From positions 275,309-339,308 of the forward strand of contig SSBO01000009.1 in the NCBI GenBank assembly GCA_005281725.1: a DNA stretch of 64,000 nt. The letters are read 5' to 3'. Position 1 is the stretch's first letter. The number at the start of each line of letters is the position of its first letter. A program made the position numbers and the translations under genes. Positions 50,501 to 62,047 of the stretch are shown here, piece by piece. Origin of the DNA: Wuchereria bancrofti. Its lineage: Eukaryota > Nematoda > Chromadorea > Rhabditida > Onchocercidae. The notes under the pieces are model-generated. The model was not told the DNA's origin. It worked only from the letters and a program-made list of their open reading frames with translations, and did not search any database.

Positions 50501-53016
50501 AAAATTTTTCAAAAAAAAGAAACTAGCACACAGATAGTAACTGATACAGAATAATATGCATTCAGATTTTATCCATAAATCGTAAGAAAAAGGAAATGGA
50601 TTTTTTGCAAAACTATGCAATACTAACCAATTCCTGCTGCTTAGAATTCATGCTTTCAGAAAGCAACTTTTTCTCGTTCTTACGACCGTTAAGAGTACGC
50701 GTAAGTTCCGCAACATGTCTTTTACGTTGTCTGTATTTTTCCGATATGGCATTTCGTCGTTGCTTTTCCTCTTCCTGCATCGCATTCAGCTTGACGATTT
50801 TTTTATGATAAACTGAATACTGAGAATCAGCTTCACCTGAATTTAACCATTATTAACAGTTTTGATTTAATATGAGATAATCAAAAAGCAAGGGATGATG
50901 CACTTATTCAAAATTCGGTATCTTTCATTATTCAGTACTTACTAATTTGTTCCTTCACATTCATGGCATCCATTCTCATTTCTTTCACAACTTCCTCGAG
51001 ATTTCCCAAGCGATCAGCTTCATCCGCAATTGATATCTAAATAAGCAATTTGGCACAGAAAACAAACAACATATATCACTATAATACTGATTCTTATTTG
51101 ATATATAATCAGCTATCGTTAAAATATCTACATATCCTGAATGATTCTAAGATTGGAAGTATTTTATTCGCCTACGTGTTAGTCAAATCGGTTTTTACTC
51201 ATTTCCAATATTAAACATACTGTCAATAATTTCACAATCTGAAGACAACGACACACTATTCACAATGTAAATTTGTTATATTGAATTTAAAAAATTTAAA
51301 TTAATTACTATATCAAATTAAAAATATTGAACTTTTATTAAAGAATATAAAGGAACTGTAAGAGACAAACCACTGAAGCTAAATAGTCGACTGATTCTTG
51401 TATTTTTGAAGTGAACGCTTCCTGGAGATTTTGCAATTTTAAAGCAACTGAAAGTTATTATTATATGAAGAAAAATAAAATTCAGTGGCAATTCTCCCAA
51501 CAAATAATTTCATTACCGCTAGAAAAATTTGGTGAAGCAAAATTGCTTTCTAGAAATTTCTGCACATCTCTTTCTGTGGAATGCAATTTTTCCAGATCCT
51601 CGCGAGCAGTATTTTGAGCGGCATGCAGACATTGTTGAGCTAAAAGTACTTATTACTGTCATTAAGGCGTTTCTGCACTAATACTCAATATTTACACGAC
51701 TAAATCTATACTCATAATATCAATAGAAGTAAAGAAAATCCTTAATAACAAAGGTTGCATAGTCGCAATGGAGTAAAGAATTTTACATAATCTGATTCAA
51801 GTCTTTACCGACCTCTCATTATTTATAGTCAAAACATTCTGACAGTAAAATGATCATCATATCTACAAAACTGTAGAATAAAAGTTGCATAGTGGTTTGA
51901 TCGAGTATCTGTCTGGCACTTTAGTATTGTAATGTTTATTTATTATCTGCAATTTCAAATTTCTGGAATAAAATCGAAATATTGCTTTTGTAGCCCTTGT
52001 GCAAATTTATTTGAAGGTTATATGGACCAACTGGCTGTGAATATTTTTAAACGATATCTACAAAGAAATAAATAGATTTCATCCTAACACACTATCCTCA
52101 TATTTTTTTTAGCCCTGGATCTTTATTCAGACTGATGACTGGAAAAGTATCCAATATCAGAATGTGTTCGATTAACTTCTGAATGATCTCCATCATAACT
52201 CCATCAAACTAAATGTACTGTATAATGTGACTGTAAATATGAAATCACATTTCATTCCAAAGATCAGAAAGCGAATACAGTTTAGTTTCCTTTTGTAAGG
52301 ATTCGGAACATCAGCTATATTTCTGTCAAATACAAGCTCATATAGAGAAATCTAGAAACTTTACCAACCATTAGTGATATCATTCGTAATTTCTTGCTGC
52401 ACGCGTTTCAATTCTTCAATTTTCTCGCCTTGTAAATTAGTACTAAAAAGTTCATAAAACAAGTAGAAGCAATAGTTTGAAAAGAATCAAATCTTAAAGT
52501 TTATGAGTAATGCATGTGCATTTGAGAAAAGAACCTTTGAACAAGTTCATTTGTCTTATCATCCAGCAGCTGCAACTCTTTTTCCGTTTCTTTCGCATTT
52601 TCTTGTATCGATGATAATTGTTCCTTATTAATTATACTGTTATCCTTCATGAGCTTTATAAGTTTTTCCTAAGATGATATAATAGTTAGCATGAAATATC
52701 GATAAAAGAACCATTCTTGCTTTCTCTCCCATTTCTGCCAAAAAAATTTTTAAAATACATGAATCCTTAAAACAACATATACAAGACGCACGTTATGCAG
52801 GAGACTAATATGAGACGTATATTGATAGCATATCGTAGATTTTTTATCACTAAACTTACATATATGTTTTATTTTTTCTTGCTATCATGCCCGTATGCAA
52901 ATAAAAGAAAAGCTAACATGTACGTCAAGATCTACTTCAGTGCTGGCCAATTCCTGATCATACTGCTCGCAAAGTTCCTTCAACGAATTGCTGCTCGACG
53001 TCGATGTTGCTTCCAT
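47560..53016 (-). CDS. Unrecognised coiled-coil protein with basic C-terminal tail
   Basis: Exons in transcript order: 53016-52924, 52668-52535, 52442-52369, 51639-51517, 51447-51371, 51036-50943, 50836-50628, 50463-50314, 50078-49998, 49844-49689, 49471-49340, 49169-48951, 48641-48516, 48395-48293, 48194-48044, 47971-47888, 47800-47716, 47646-47560 (TAA); 2178 nt, 725 aa, phases consistent throughout. The start MEATSTSSSNSLKEL is the first Met after an in-frame stop. Residues about 10-510 are almost continuous heptad-type helix rich in Glu, Lys, Gln and Leu (for example IEELKRVQQEITNDITNAQQ and KLLSESMNSKQQEL). The last 180 residues are charged and likely disordered, with a basic stretch (GPSKRGRQARKKSEPGKRK), a second one (KSRGKPRGKK) and an acidic end YDLDSDFE. 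No motor, CH, FHA or zinc domain is visible. The layout recalls kinetochore, spindle or chromosome-axis proteins, but that is only an analogy. The exon ending at 49689 has a weak GTTTCA donor; the other junctions are good. Confidence 0.82.
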
Positions 53017-54462
53017 TTTGACCTCAAATTGAACGAATACGCTTCTATTTTGTCACCGAAGGTTCGTATTCATATTTCCGAAAGTAAATTTCTCTTATCC
53101 TCCAATAATGTTTTAATTTTTGATATTTAAAATGATTTTAATGATGTTTCAATGGATGACCTAATGACTTTCTACTTAGTAACAAAATAATTATTCTAAC
53201 CTTCTGATCTCTCTCTCTCTCTATCTTGGATCACTGCACTTATCTAACCCATTTATCAGTTAAACTACCGAAAGCGCGTATTTGCAACATCCTTCCAACA
53301 ATTATACCAAATTTTAATTACAATAAAATTTGAACTTGATTTTAACTCTCTTTCAACTATATTCCGAGTACCGTAAATGCAGAGTAATGCTGGATGTTAT
53401 GATATAAAATTAACTGGAAGCTTTAAGAGAATTAACAAGAAACCTATTGCATCACTGTTGTCAAGAACGATGAGTTACAAATATACTGGGGTGCAAAGCA
53501 TCACAGAAAAAGAGTGTAACTGCTGACAGAAAGAGTATAACTTTAAAAAATACTTTAGTTGAAATTTCTGATTTGAAATCTTCCAACCGCTCATTGCATC
53601 TGACTTTTTTCTAAATTCAGGGTTTCATAACTTGTACTTTGTAAAAATCTAATTCTAAAAACATTTTAAAGGACATAGAGTAGCGTGTGAACCACATTTT
53701 CAACACGACTTGTCACGTTATGTTCAAAAGATCAGTCATGAATTTAAAGCCATGAGAATTCTATAAGAAAGATTCAGCGTTAAAATAATATATTAGCAGA
53801 ACCCTAAACAAAAGACTTAAACTCTAAAAAAGAACTGAAATAATAACAAAAGTAAAAGATGATAAATAGAAGTGAATTGACAAATATAGACACAAATAGT
53901 GAATTCAAAGAAATTTCTAAAACACTTACGTCAACTTCTTCTATCTGTACTTTCAGATGAAGTCGTTACACTTGAAATCGATCCTTTTACCTTCGCTAAA
54001 CAAAGATTTGCTGCAAACAGTAACAAATTCAAAAAAAAAAAAACATAAGTCACAAACGCTGAATTCATGGCGCAATAAAATGTCCATACCAATATTTGGT
54101 TTCACGTTAGCTTTCATATTATGCGACATGTCTACATTTTACATTTAGCCTAAAATCGTTCCTACGTATTTTTCCAAATCACCGTAGAAATTTATGCACA
54201 ATTACTAAAAACTCTATGTAAATTTTTTTTTGCCGCATTTTTCATATAATACATTCTTTTCTTTTTTCAGGATTAAATTGACATATAAGACATAAGAAAG
54301 CATAGTTAAGCTCTTATCCAAACAACTTTCTGCCTATTGCAATATCTTTTAGACACATTTTGTTTCTCACTAAATAATCCACTTCTTTAACCAAAATCAT
54401 TTACCTCTACCTATTTACCTTTACCTTTCTCAAATATCTAAACATTTACTCCTTCGTAAACA
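53017..54462. other. Upstream region of the coiled-coil gene
   Basis: No supported exon. A CTCTCTCTCTCT run lies at about 53211-53225. A donor-like GTAAGTG on the - strand near 53930 follows a stretch whose open frame ends in TGA, so it could be a 5' UTR exon of the coiled-coil gene but cannot be assigned. Confidence 0.5.
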
Positions 54463-54840
54463 ACCCGTTGCCTAGTCGAATACCCCGCCACTTACCCAAA
54501 CAAGCACCAATCACGCAAGAAATTTTCTACTTCTCTCATTTTCCCAACACTTTCACGTTTGGCCTAAAATCGCTCGCAAGCACCTTCCGAGCCATTCCAA
54601 AAATTCCAAGAATTGGCGTCTGGCCAGCAGATACGATAATCAAATACTTTTTCCGGAAATATTTTCCAGAAAAGCTATTACGGCAGAATTCCATCATTGT
54701 TCCTTTTGCTGCATCTTTAGAACCAACTAAGCATACTTTTTCCGGAATGGTATCGAATTTAGATTTCTTGTCGGAATTAATGTGTAATGTAGCATACAAT
54801 TATGGATTTTCTTGTCAAGATTACAAGTTAGTTTATTAAA
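54463..54840. other. Less AT-rich island open on both strands
   Basis: One frame on each strand is open over about 260-370 nt (+ strand to 54839, - strand 54799-54536). Neither begins with ATG and neither protein is recognised. The - strand reading (IPEKVCLVGSKDAAKG, then VSAGQTPILGIFGMARKVL) has the more protein-like residue use. It could be a pseudogene fragment or an exon of an unknown gene. Confidence 0.35.
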
Positions 54841-54971
54841 ATATAATTAACAGTTATACATCAATTTTTGAAACGAACAAACAAAGATAAGTCAACAGTA
54901 CTGTCATTAATCCAATAAAGTAAAGAAATAAAGACTAATTAACAAGTATTAATAAAGTAAAGTAAAAAAGT

Positions 54972-55130
54972 GATGTTATTATTTTTGCTATTATTATTAT
55001 TGTCATTATTATAATTATATTATTATTGCTATCATTATTGTTATCATCATTATTATTCTTGATATTATTATTGTCATTGTTACTATTATTACTATTATTA
55101 TCATTATTACTAAAATTATTATCATTAATT
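54972..55130 (+). repeat. ATT microsatellite
   Basis: Imperfect TTATTATTATTGTCATTATTA over about 160 nt. Confidence 0.85.
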
Positions 55131-56700
55131 GTTTTAAAGTTTGTTTCAAATTAATAATTGTTTGAAATTTCAAAATTTTCATTTTTTTTTTTGTTGATAA
55201 AATAAATTATTTTAAAAACTTGGTGAAAATTAACAGCTGCTAATTTTCATCTACAAGTATTAAGAATGATATTTTCCAATTTTCAGATAAAATTGTTCAA
55301 ATTATTTAATACATTCAACATTTGTAGGAAATTTTGACATTAACGGAACGAATTTTTAAAGTTTCGAAATTTTGACACTGTTGAAATGAATTGTACGAAA
55401 TTGAATCAAATATATTGTAATATATCTCATATTTCAAGATTCATTTCCTTTGTGATGTAATCATTGATAAAATTAATTTCATGGTTCATTACACCAATGA
55501 TATTTAATTGATCTGCAATGTTAACTGCCTTGAAATTATAATAAAAACAAAAAAAAAAAAAATTATAAGTTTTCCTTTTTTTTTAAAATTATTTTATATA
55601 AATTCTCCCTTTTTTTCTCATTTTTATTTCAAATTTTGTGCTATTTTCCTTCTTCCTTTCATTTTTTTATGTTTTGATCTATTCAGTAATAATTTTGCTA
55701 TTTTTCGAAAAGAAAAGCCAGAAAATTTTTAAAATAAAATATTTTTCCTATTAAAAGAAATTATTTTATTATTGATTAAAGATTTGTTTTTAAATATGTT
55801 TGTGCAAATAAAACCATAGATATTGCAGGATAATTTTGATATTATATAATAATGCAAATAGCACAGATTAATATTTTAATTCAGATATTGCAGTTTTTCT
55901 TTTTTCTTTTTTGCTATATTAACAATTCTATAATATGATATCATTTTAATATTTATAAAAGCAATGAATGATTAATCTTATCATTATATCATTTTACAAT
56001 CATTACATATATATTTCTATAACAATAATTAGTAATTAATATATAATAAAATTGAATAGTTACAAGTAAATGAAAGAAAAAAGGAGAAATTCCTCATTTT
56101 AAACATTATTTCAGTTTTTTCATCCTTATTAAATTGTCTTTTTTTATGCACTGAGAAACTTCATCTTTCACTTATTAAATGCTTTAATTGTTGTGTTATT
56201 TGTAGTTTTATTATCAGGTTTGTAATTGTCATCTAACATTATCAAATTTATTTATTAAAATTTTAAATTTTTTTATGAGTTTTGAAAAAATTTTGAAAAA
56301 TAAACATAGTACACAAATCTATTATTTGATGAAATTCTTTTCAATTTATTGTCTTAAATGGCATTGCATTCAATTCATCTGCTTATCATTCAGTCATTCA
56401 TAACATTTTTGAATTAAACTTCAATTGACACTTAACTAATTAAAAATTAAAAAGTTTATCCAATAAAGTAGCACTGCTTAAATTGTTGAACACGTTTGGT
56501 ATTCAATTCAATTTCGTTTAATTGAATTTCGATAATTCAACTTCATTAATGTAAAAAAAGATTTTAATGCCAAAAATTTATTAGTTGTGTTAAATAGTTT
56601 TAACATTTTTTCAAAAAAATTGGAAAATATTATTTGCAGTAATTGTAGACGATCAGTTCCATTCCATTCTAAAAATAAATTATTAAAATGATGTAAAATG
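55131..56700. other. AT-rich sequence without recognisable features
   Basis: I see no exon pair, repeat array or RNA gene here. Short open frames are of low-complexity Phe/Lys/Ile composition and lack plausible splice context. Confidence 0.6.
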
Positions 56701-56717
56701 TTCATGTATTATAGTAT

Positions 56718-56747
56718 TATCGTTATTTATTATTATTGTTATTATTA

Positions 56748-56781
<34 letters not shown>
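56718..56781 (+). repeat. TTA microsatellite
   Basis: TTATTATTATTGTTATTATTA with an uninterrupted run of about ten TTA units. Confidence 0.9.
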
Positions 56782-56791
56782 GTGGCAATTT

Positions 56792-56907
56792 GTATAAAAT
56801 AAAATTTCAAAGTGAATGTTTATTTGAATAAAGGAGTAAAACATTATTTGTATAAAATAAAATTTCAAAGTAAATGTTTATTTAAGTAAAGGAGTAATGC
56901 ATTTATT
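56792..56907 (+). repeat. 58-bp tandem duplication
   Basis: GTATAAAATAAAATTTCAAA starts at 56792 and again at 56850. The two 58-bp copies differ at only a few positions. Confidence 0.88.
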
Positions 56908-57190
56908 TAAGTAATTTTTGCATGAAAAGTATTTTAAGATGCAATTATATATATATATCTGTTAAAAGTAATGTATTTGTTCAGATCTTACTTTTATTAA
57001 AATAAACTTTGAAAAACAAACTTTTCTGGAAATCATTTTATTGATCGTTTCTTTTTTCACCTTTTTTTAGGATGAGAATGAAAATAAGGAAATTAATTCA
57101 CACGGATGCAAATAATTTAAACAAACGCATTTATTTTAACAATAATTTACTAATTAATCATGCATAAATTGAGCTTAGATCAAAAATACA

Positions 57191-57274
57191 TTTTCAATGT
57201 TTTTTTCTTTCTAATTTATTTTTTTCTCAAAAATTTAGAAAAAAATAAATTAGAAAGAAAAAAAACATTGAAAA
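57191..57274. repeat. Near-perfect 37-bp inverted repeat (hairpin)
   Basis: The left arm 57191-57227 and right arm 57237-57274 are reverse complements with a single extra A on the right and a 9-nt loop (CAAAAATTT). Key inner stretch: TTTCTTTCTAATTTATTT. There is no coding frame. Confidence 0.9.
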
Positions 57275-58970
57275 CATTTGATAACAAATATCAAAAATTT
57301 AACTGTTTAAACAATTTTTAACAAAACTTTCAATTCTGATTTCTGTTTACATGATAATATTAACTGAGCAAATATAATTCACAATGCACAAACAGAATTA
57401 ATCATATTTTAATTTCACGAATAAGCGGTTTAACTGATAACAATAAATTTTTGATAAAATAAACTAATCTGATACACATGCATTTTGCATTTGAACAATG
57501 CATATACTATATAAAATATAAGAGATTTATTTTAAATTAATTCAAATTCCTTCATCCAAAATGAAGAATCACAAATCGAAATATTAATAATATTATTTTT
57601 TTACAAAACGAATCTATCACATTTGAACTTTTATCATTTATTATTAAATTATATTTTTCATATTATTACTTCCAATGTTTTTCTAATTATTATCACATGC
57701 AAATATTTATATTTTAATGGAAATAAACAGGAAAAAAAAATGAATTTGTGAAGATTTTTCATTAATTTATATTATACTTTTCACTGCAACTTCATCTATT
57801 TATTATTAATTAGTAAATTTTTGTTAATTGCGTTTGTGTAAATTAATTACCTTATTTCCATTCTCATTTTGAAAAAGAAAAGAAAGGAAGAAACGATTAA
57901 CAAAATTATTTTCTTTTTTCAAAGTTTATTTTTGTAAAAGTATGGTGCGAACAACCATATTACTTTTGAATAGTAAATAAATATAATTGCTTCCTAAAAC
58001 TTTTATTTTCGTTGGACAGTAATGAAACGAAGTTTAAATGTTTCCTTTATTTAAATAAAAGTTTATTTTGAAATTTTATTTTACACAGTTCACCATCAAT
58101 AGTAATAATAATTATTATTATCAATAATAAAAATAATAATCTACCCGAGGTGAGATTGTCAAAACTATTTAACACAGCTAACGTTTGTAAGTAATTTGGA
58201 CATTAATGAAACGAAGTTTTAAAATTTTGAAATATTAACATTGATGAAATGATTATACGAAATTAATTAAATACTAAAATAAGAATAATAATTCAATATG
58301 TTATTGAAATATATCTTTGATCATTTTTAAATTATGACACCAATTTATGTAAAATCCTTCACTGTGTGTCTCTTCTCGTTTGAGTTATGCCAATTTAAAC
58401 GTTATTTTATTCCATAAATTTTTTTAAATTTTTAATTATTAAATGTCAATTAAAGTTTAATTCAAAAATACAATGAATTTCTGGAAGATAAGCTGATGAA
58501 TTTAATGTAATATTATTTAAAACCTAATAAATTGAGACGAAATTCAGCAACCCTTATTTTTCAAAATTTCTTCTCATAAAAAAATTTAAAAATTTTGATA
58601 AATAAATTTGATAATATTATCTGGTAATTAAAGATTTAATAATCAAACTACAAAATAACACAGTAATTAAAGCATATAATGAGTGAAAGATGAAATTTCT
58701 CAGTACATAAAACAGTAATAAATTAAAAAAAAATTTTTTTTACTATTTTATCTTGAAATTTGTTGGAAATCTATTATAGATAGTAATAAAATAGTCATCC
58801 ATTTTGCATCATAAATAAAATAGATTCAAAAACTGAAAAGGATAATAAAACTGATAATAATAAGGATTTTAAAATCAAATTTTGCATTTTTACATTTATT
58901 TCTCATCATTTTCAAAATTTCATTTCACTATTTGTTGCCAATTAAATAATATAAGCATCCCTATCATTCA
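57275..58970. other. AT-rich sequence without recognisable genes
   Basis: Nothing is supported beyond a short ATT-type patch near 58100-58140. Confidence 0.6.
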
Positions 58971-59367
58971 TTATCCGGTTTCATGCATCCATGCTATCCA
59001 TTATCCGGTTTAATAATACATTTATTCATGCTACCTATTATCCGGCCCTATTATTGATTATCCGGTTTAATAATACATGCATTCATGCTACCTATTATCC
59101 GGCCCTATTATTGATTATCCGGTTTAATAATACATGTATCCATGCTATCCATTATCCGGTTTAATGATACCTATATCTGTATATTTATTATCCGGTCATA
59201 TCATCCATTCATCCCAGTTATTCCATTCTTTGTCTTTACTATTTATGATGGTTCATTTTCAATGCGGCACTACCGTTTTCTTTTTAAACTTTCGTGCCGT
59301 TACCGCTACTTATTATCCGGTTTATCCGGTTAAATGCACGCAAAACATCTACATATCTATTATCCGG
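58971..59367 (+). repeat. Cluster of TTATCCGG motifs, partly a 57-bp tandem repeat
   Basis: The 8-mer TTATCCGG occurs at 58971, 59001, 59038, 59058, 59095, 59115, 59152, 59188, 59313, 59322 and 59360. From 59001 to 59152 the spacing alternates 37 and 20, giving a 57-bp unit, with flanks such as TTTAATAATACAT and CATGCTA(C/T)C. No coding frame explains the conservation. Confidence 0.92.
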
Positions 59368-59821
59368 TTCAATGATACATACATTCCTATTATTGATTAT
59401 TCGGTCGTATCATGCAATTATTCCAGTTATTTTGTTCTTTTATCTCTTTTCCATTCAAAATTATACATTTCACTGTTGTGCTAACATATTTTTTACAATT
59501 CAATAAAATTATTTAAAAATGAATAATTATACAAAAATTTTTGAAACAAAAAAAAAAAAAACAAAAACTTTTTTATGATCAAAAAAAATTCCATAATATA
59601 TACTAATTAAAAATTTTTTTTTCTCCCTCTCTCTTACAATTTCATTATTTTTCATTCTTTCTAATTCATATATCATACACAATTTTATCTATTAATTTCA
59701 TTCATTTCACAACAATTATAAACATATCATCAGAACATTCCATGCATTCCAAATATTTATAATCGGTAAAGGAAATTTTTTACATTCTGATTAAATTAAC
59801 TTCAATCAATATTTTTAATTA

Positions 59822-59872
59822 TTATCATTAATACTATTATTATTGTTACTATCGTTATTATTATCATAACAA
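59822..59872 (+). repeat. ATT microsatellite
   Basis: Short imperfect TTATTATTG/TTATCATTA tract. Confidence 0.7.
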
Positions 59873-59937
59873 TCATTAAATAACTATGACAACAATTTCA
59901 ATGATAATTTAACAACAGATTTAAACATAAGATTACA

Positions 59938-59996
59938 TATGTATGTATGTATGTTCGTGTATGTATGTATGTATGTATGTGTGTATGTGTGTATTA
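59938..59996 (+). repeat. GTAT tetranucleotide microsatellite
   Basis: Repeated GTATGTATGTAT with GTGT interruptions, about 60 nt. Confidence 0.9.
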
Positions 59997-60180
59997 GTAA
60001 AATTTATTATCTTTTCTTAAAGGACAGTCGAAATAGTTTGATATTCATCCATTCATACAAACATATATCGATATAAACAGATAAGATAGATGATAAAACC
60101 AATGGTTCATTCTTATAAAGCGAACATTTATTGTGATACTATTATTTTCCTTTTTTTCTTTTACTCTCTTATACGGATAT

Positions 60181-60238
60181 GGTCATTTGTCCACATACCA
60201 TAGTAGTGGTCACTACTATGTTATTGACCAAATGACAT
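60181..60238. repeat. Imperfect palindrome with a 10-bp perfect core
   Basis: CATAGTAGTG, two bases, then CACTACTATG (60199-60220) form a perfect inverted repeat. Outer arms GTCATTTG and CAAATGAC extend it to about 58 nt with mismatches. Confidence 0.8.
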
Positions 60239-60272
60239 TGAGATTAAATCGAGCGCGATTCTATTTGAAGAT

Positions 60273-60336
60273 ATTACTTTTATTATTATCATTATCATTA
60301 CTATTATTGTCATTATTATTATTATTATTGTTAGTG
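60273..60336 (+). repeat. ATT microsatellite
   Basis: TTATTATCATTATCATTACTA followed by a TTA run, about 60 nt. Confidence 0.8.
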
Positions 60337-61534
60337 TCGCATGGAAAATATAAAATAACTTTCTAACAATTTTCATCTCTGTTAAAGTTTTCCTCTTTTA
60401 TCACTTTCTTTTTCATTTTAATTTTCATCTTCTTTTTACATCAATTATTATTTGTTAATGAATTTACTTTTTTATCAATTTTAATTTTCTTTTTTTTTTT
60501 TCACTTTTTTCTCTTTCATTCTCTCGTTTTCTCTCGTTGTTTAATTATTATAAATTGAAGAATTAATATATTTGAAATAATTAAATATTTTTAATGATAT
60601 TTTGATGATGCATTTTTTGTTTACTTTTTTCGTTTTTTCCAAATATTTGAATTAGATAAATTTAGATTTAAAAAATTTGCTCGAGTAATTTATATTTAAA
60701 AATCTCGTTTTCAAGATTACTAGAATTTGAATTTTTGACTGTTGTACAGAGATTAGAAATATACGACTAGAATTTTGTATATTTAAATAAATGTAATATG
60801 ATGCCGAAATAAATGTACTTTCATGTTTGTTCAAAATGAGAAAATTCATGTTAGGAGAAGCGTATTTTTTGACATTTCTCAAAATACTAAAACCCTTTAA
60901 TATTTACTCATTTTTTTCATTTCTTAAAAAATTTAGAAAAAAAGAAATTAGATAGTTTAGAAAAAACAATTATGAAAAATTTGATTAATTTCGGATGATA
61001 GAAAAAAGAAATGACAATTTAGTTTCATAAGCAAACATTTGAAATTTCAAATTTTTGAAGCAAAAATCTGAATTAAATTTCTAAATTTGATTTTGTATAT
61101 TATTTTTGATATGGAAATATTATTCTTAGCATTTTAAATTTTGAATATTTTGTTTTAATAGTATATTTAATCATCCTTGTTCGATGAAATTTGCATAATA
61201 TCATTTGAATAAATTTATTACGTTAAATTCTCTCGTTTTTATTTTTACTCGTACGTGATAATATTACATCGAGTAAGTTAAGTTATACTTTCCCTGAAAT
61301 AGACGATTTTCATTTTATTTTATTCCGTTGTTATTAATGATATCATTATTAATTATTGTTGGTAAACAGAATCACATTATCATCATCAACATCATTTTGA
61401 ATTTATTTTACATTTAACAAAATGGATCATTTAACACTTTTAAATTTTAGGTTCAATTTCAGTAATATCATTTTTAGGAAACATATTTTTGTGTTCAATA
61501 ATCTTTAGTTTGTAATGCCTATGATATAAATATT

Positions 61535-61632
61535 ATTTCGTTTAACTGAAAAGAATTTAATGAAAAATCTCATGATTTGGCTTCTTGCCCATTTCATTGG
61601 CATTTCTTTCAACAAATCAGCAAATTCCAAAG
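61535..61632. repeat. Direct repeat, copy 1, flanking a GT-rich minisatellite
   Basis: About 98 nt beginning ATTTCGTTTAACTGAAA and ending CAAATTCCAAAGT. It matches 61949-62047 at roughly 85-90 percent. On the - strand both copies read MPMK.A.SQIMRFF, but no splice-supported gene is seen. Confidence 0.85.
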
Positions 61633-61639
61633 TGATATG

Positions 61640-61930
61640 AATGTATGGGTGATGGGTAGGCAGTTCAATGTATGGGTATGTCTGCGGGTTTATGAATGAC
61701 AGTTGTGGAGGGTAGGAATGAATGTGTGGGTGGGTAAATGGATGAATGCGCTTTGGCGGTTCATAAATGGCTGCCATCGGTGGATGCATGAGTTTGTGGG
61801 TATGTGGATGGATTTATTGGTGGGTATGTATGGTATATTTGTGGGTATGTCTGATGTGTTGGTGGGTTTATGTGTTGGGTGTGTATGTGTCTGTGTGTGT
61901 GTGGGTTTATGTATGTGTGTGGGTGTATAT
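61640..61930 (+). repeat. GT-rich TGGGTATG-type minisatellite
   Basis: Irregular repeats of GTGGGTATGT, GATGGATG and GTGTGTGTGTGG, strongly G/T-biased on this strand (almost no C). Open frames across it on both strands are repeat artefacts. Confidence 0.88.
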
Positions 61931-61948
61931 GTAAGAAGAAGGACACAC

Positions 61949-62047
61949 AATTTCGTTCAACTGAAAGAATTAGTGAAAAATCTCATTATCTGGCTTCCTG
62001 CCCGTTTCATCGGCATTTCTTTGTCAACAAATCAACAAATTCCAAAT
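61949..62047. repeat. Direct repeat, copy 2
   Basis: Same orientation as 61535-61632; begins ATTTCGTTCAACTGAAA and ends CAAATTCCAAATT. Confidence 0.85.

Noticed and set aside
52795..53130. 111-codon open frame on the + strand
   Set aside because: Overlaps the first exon of the coiled-coil gene on the other strand, which is supported by 17 further in-phase exons.
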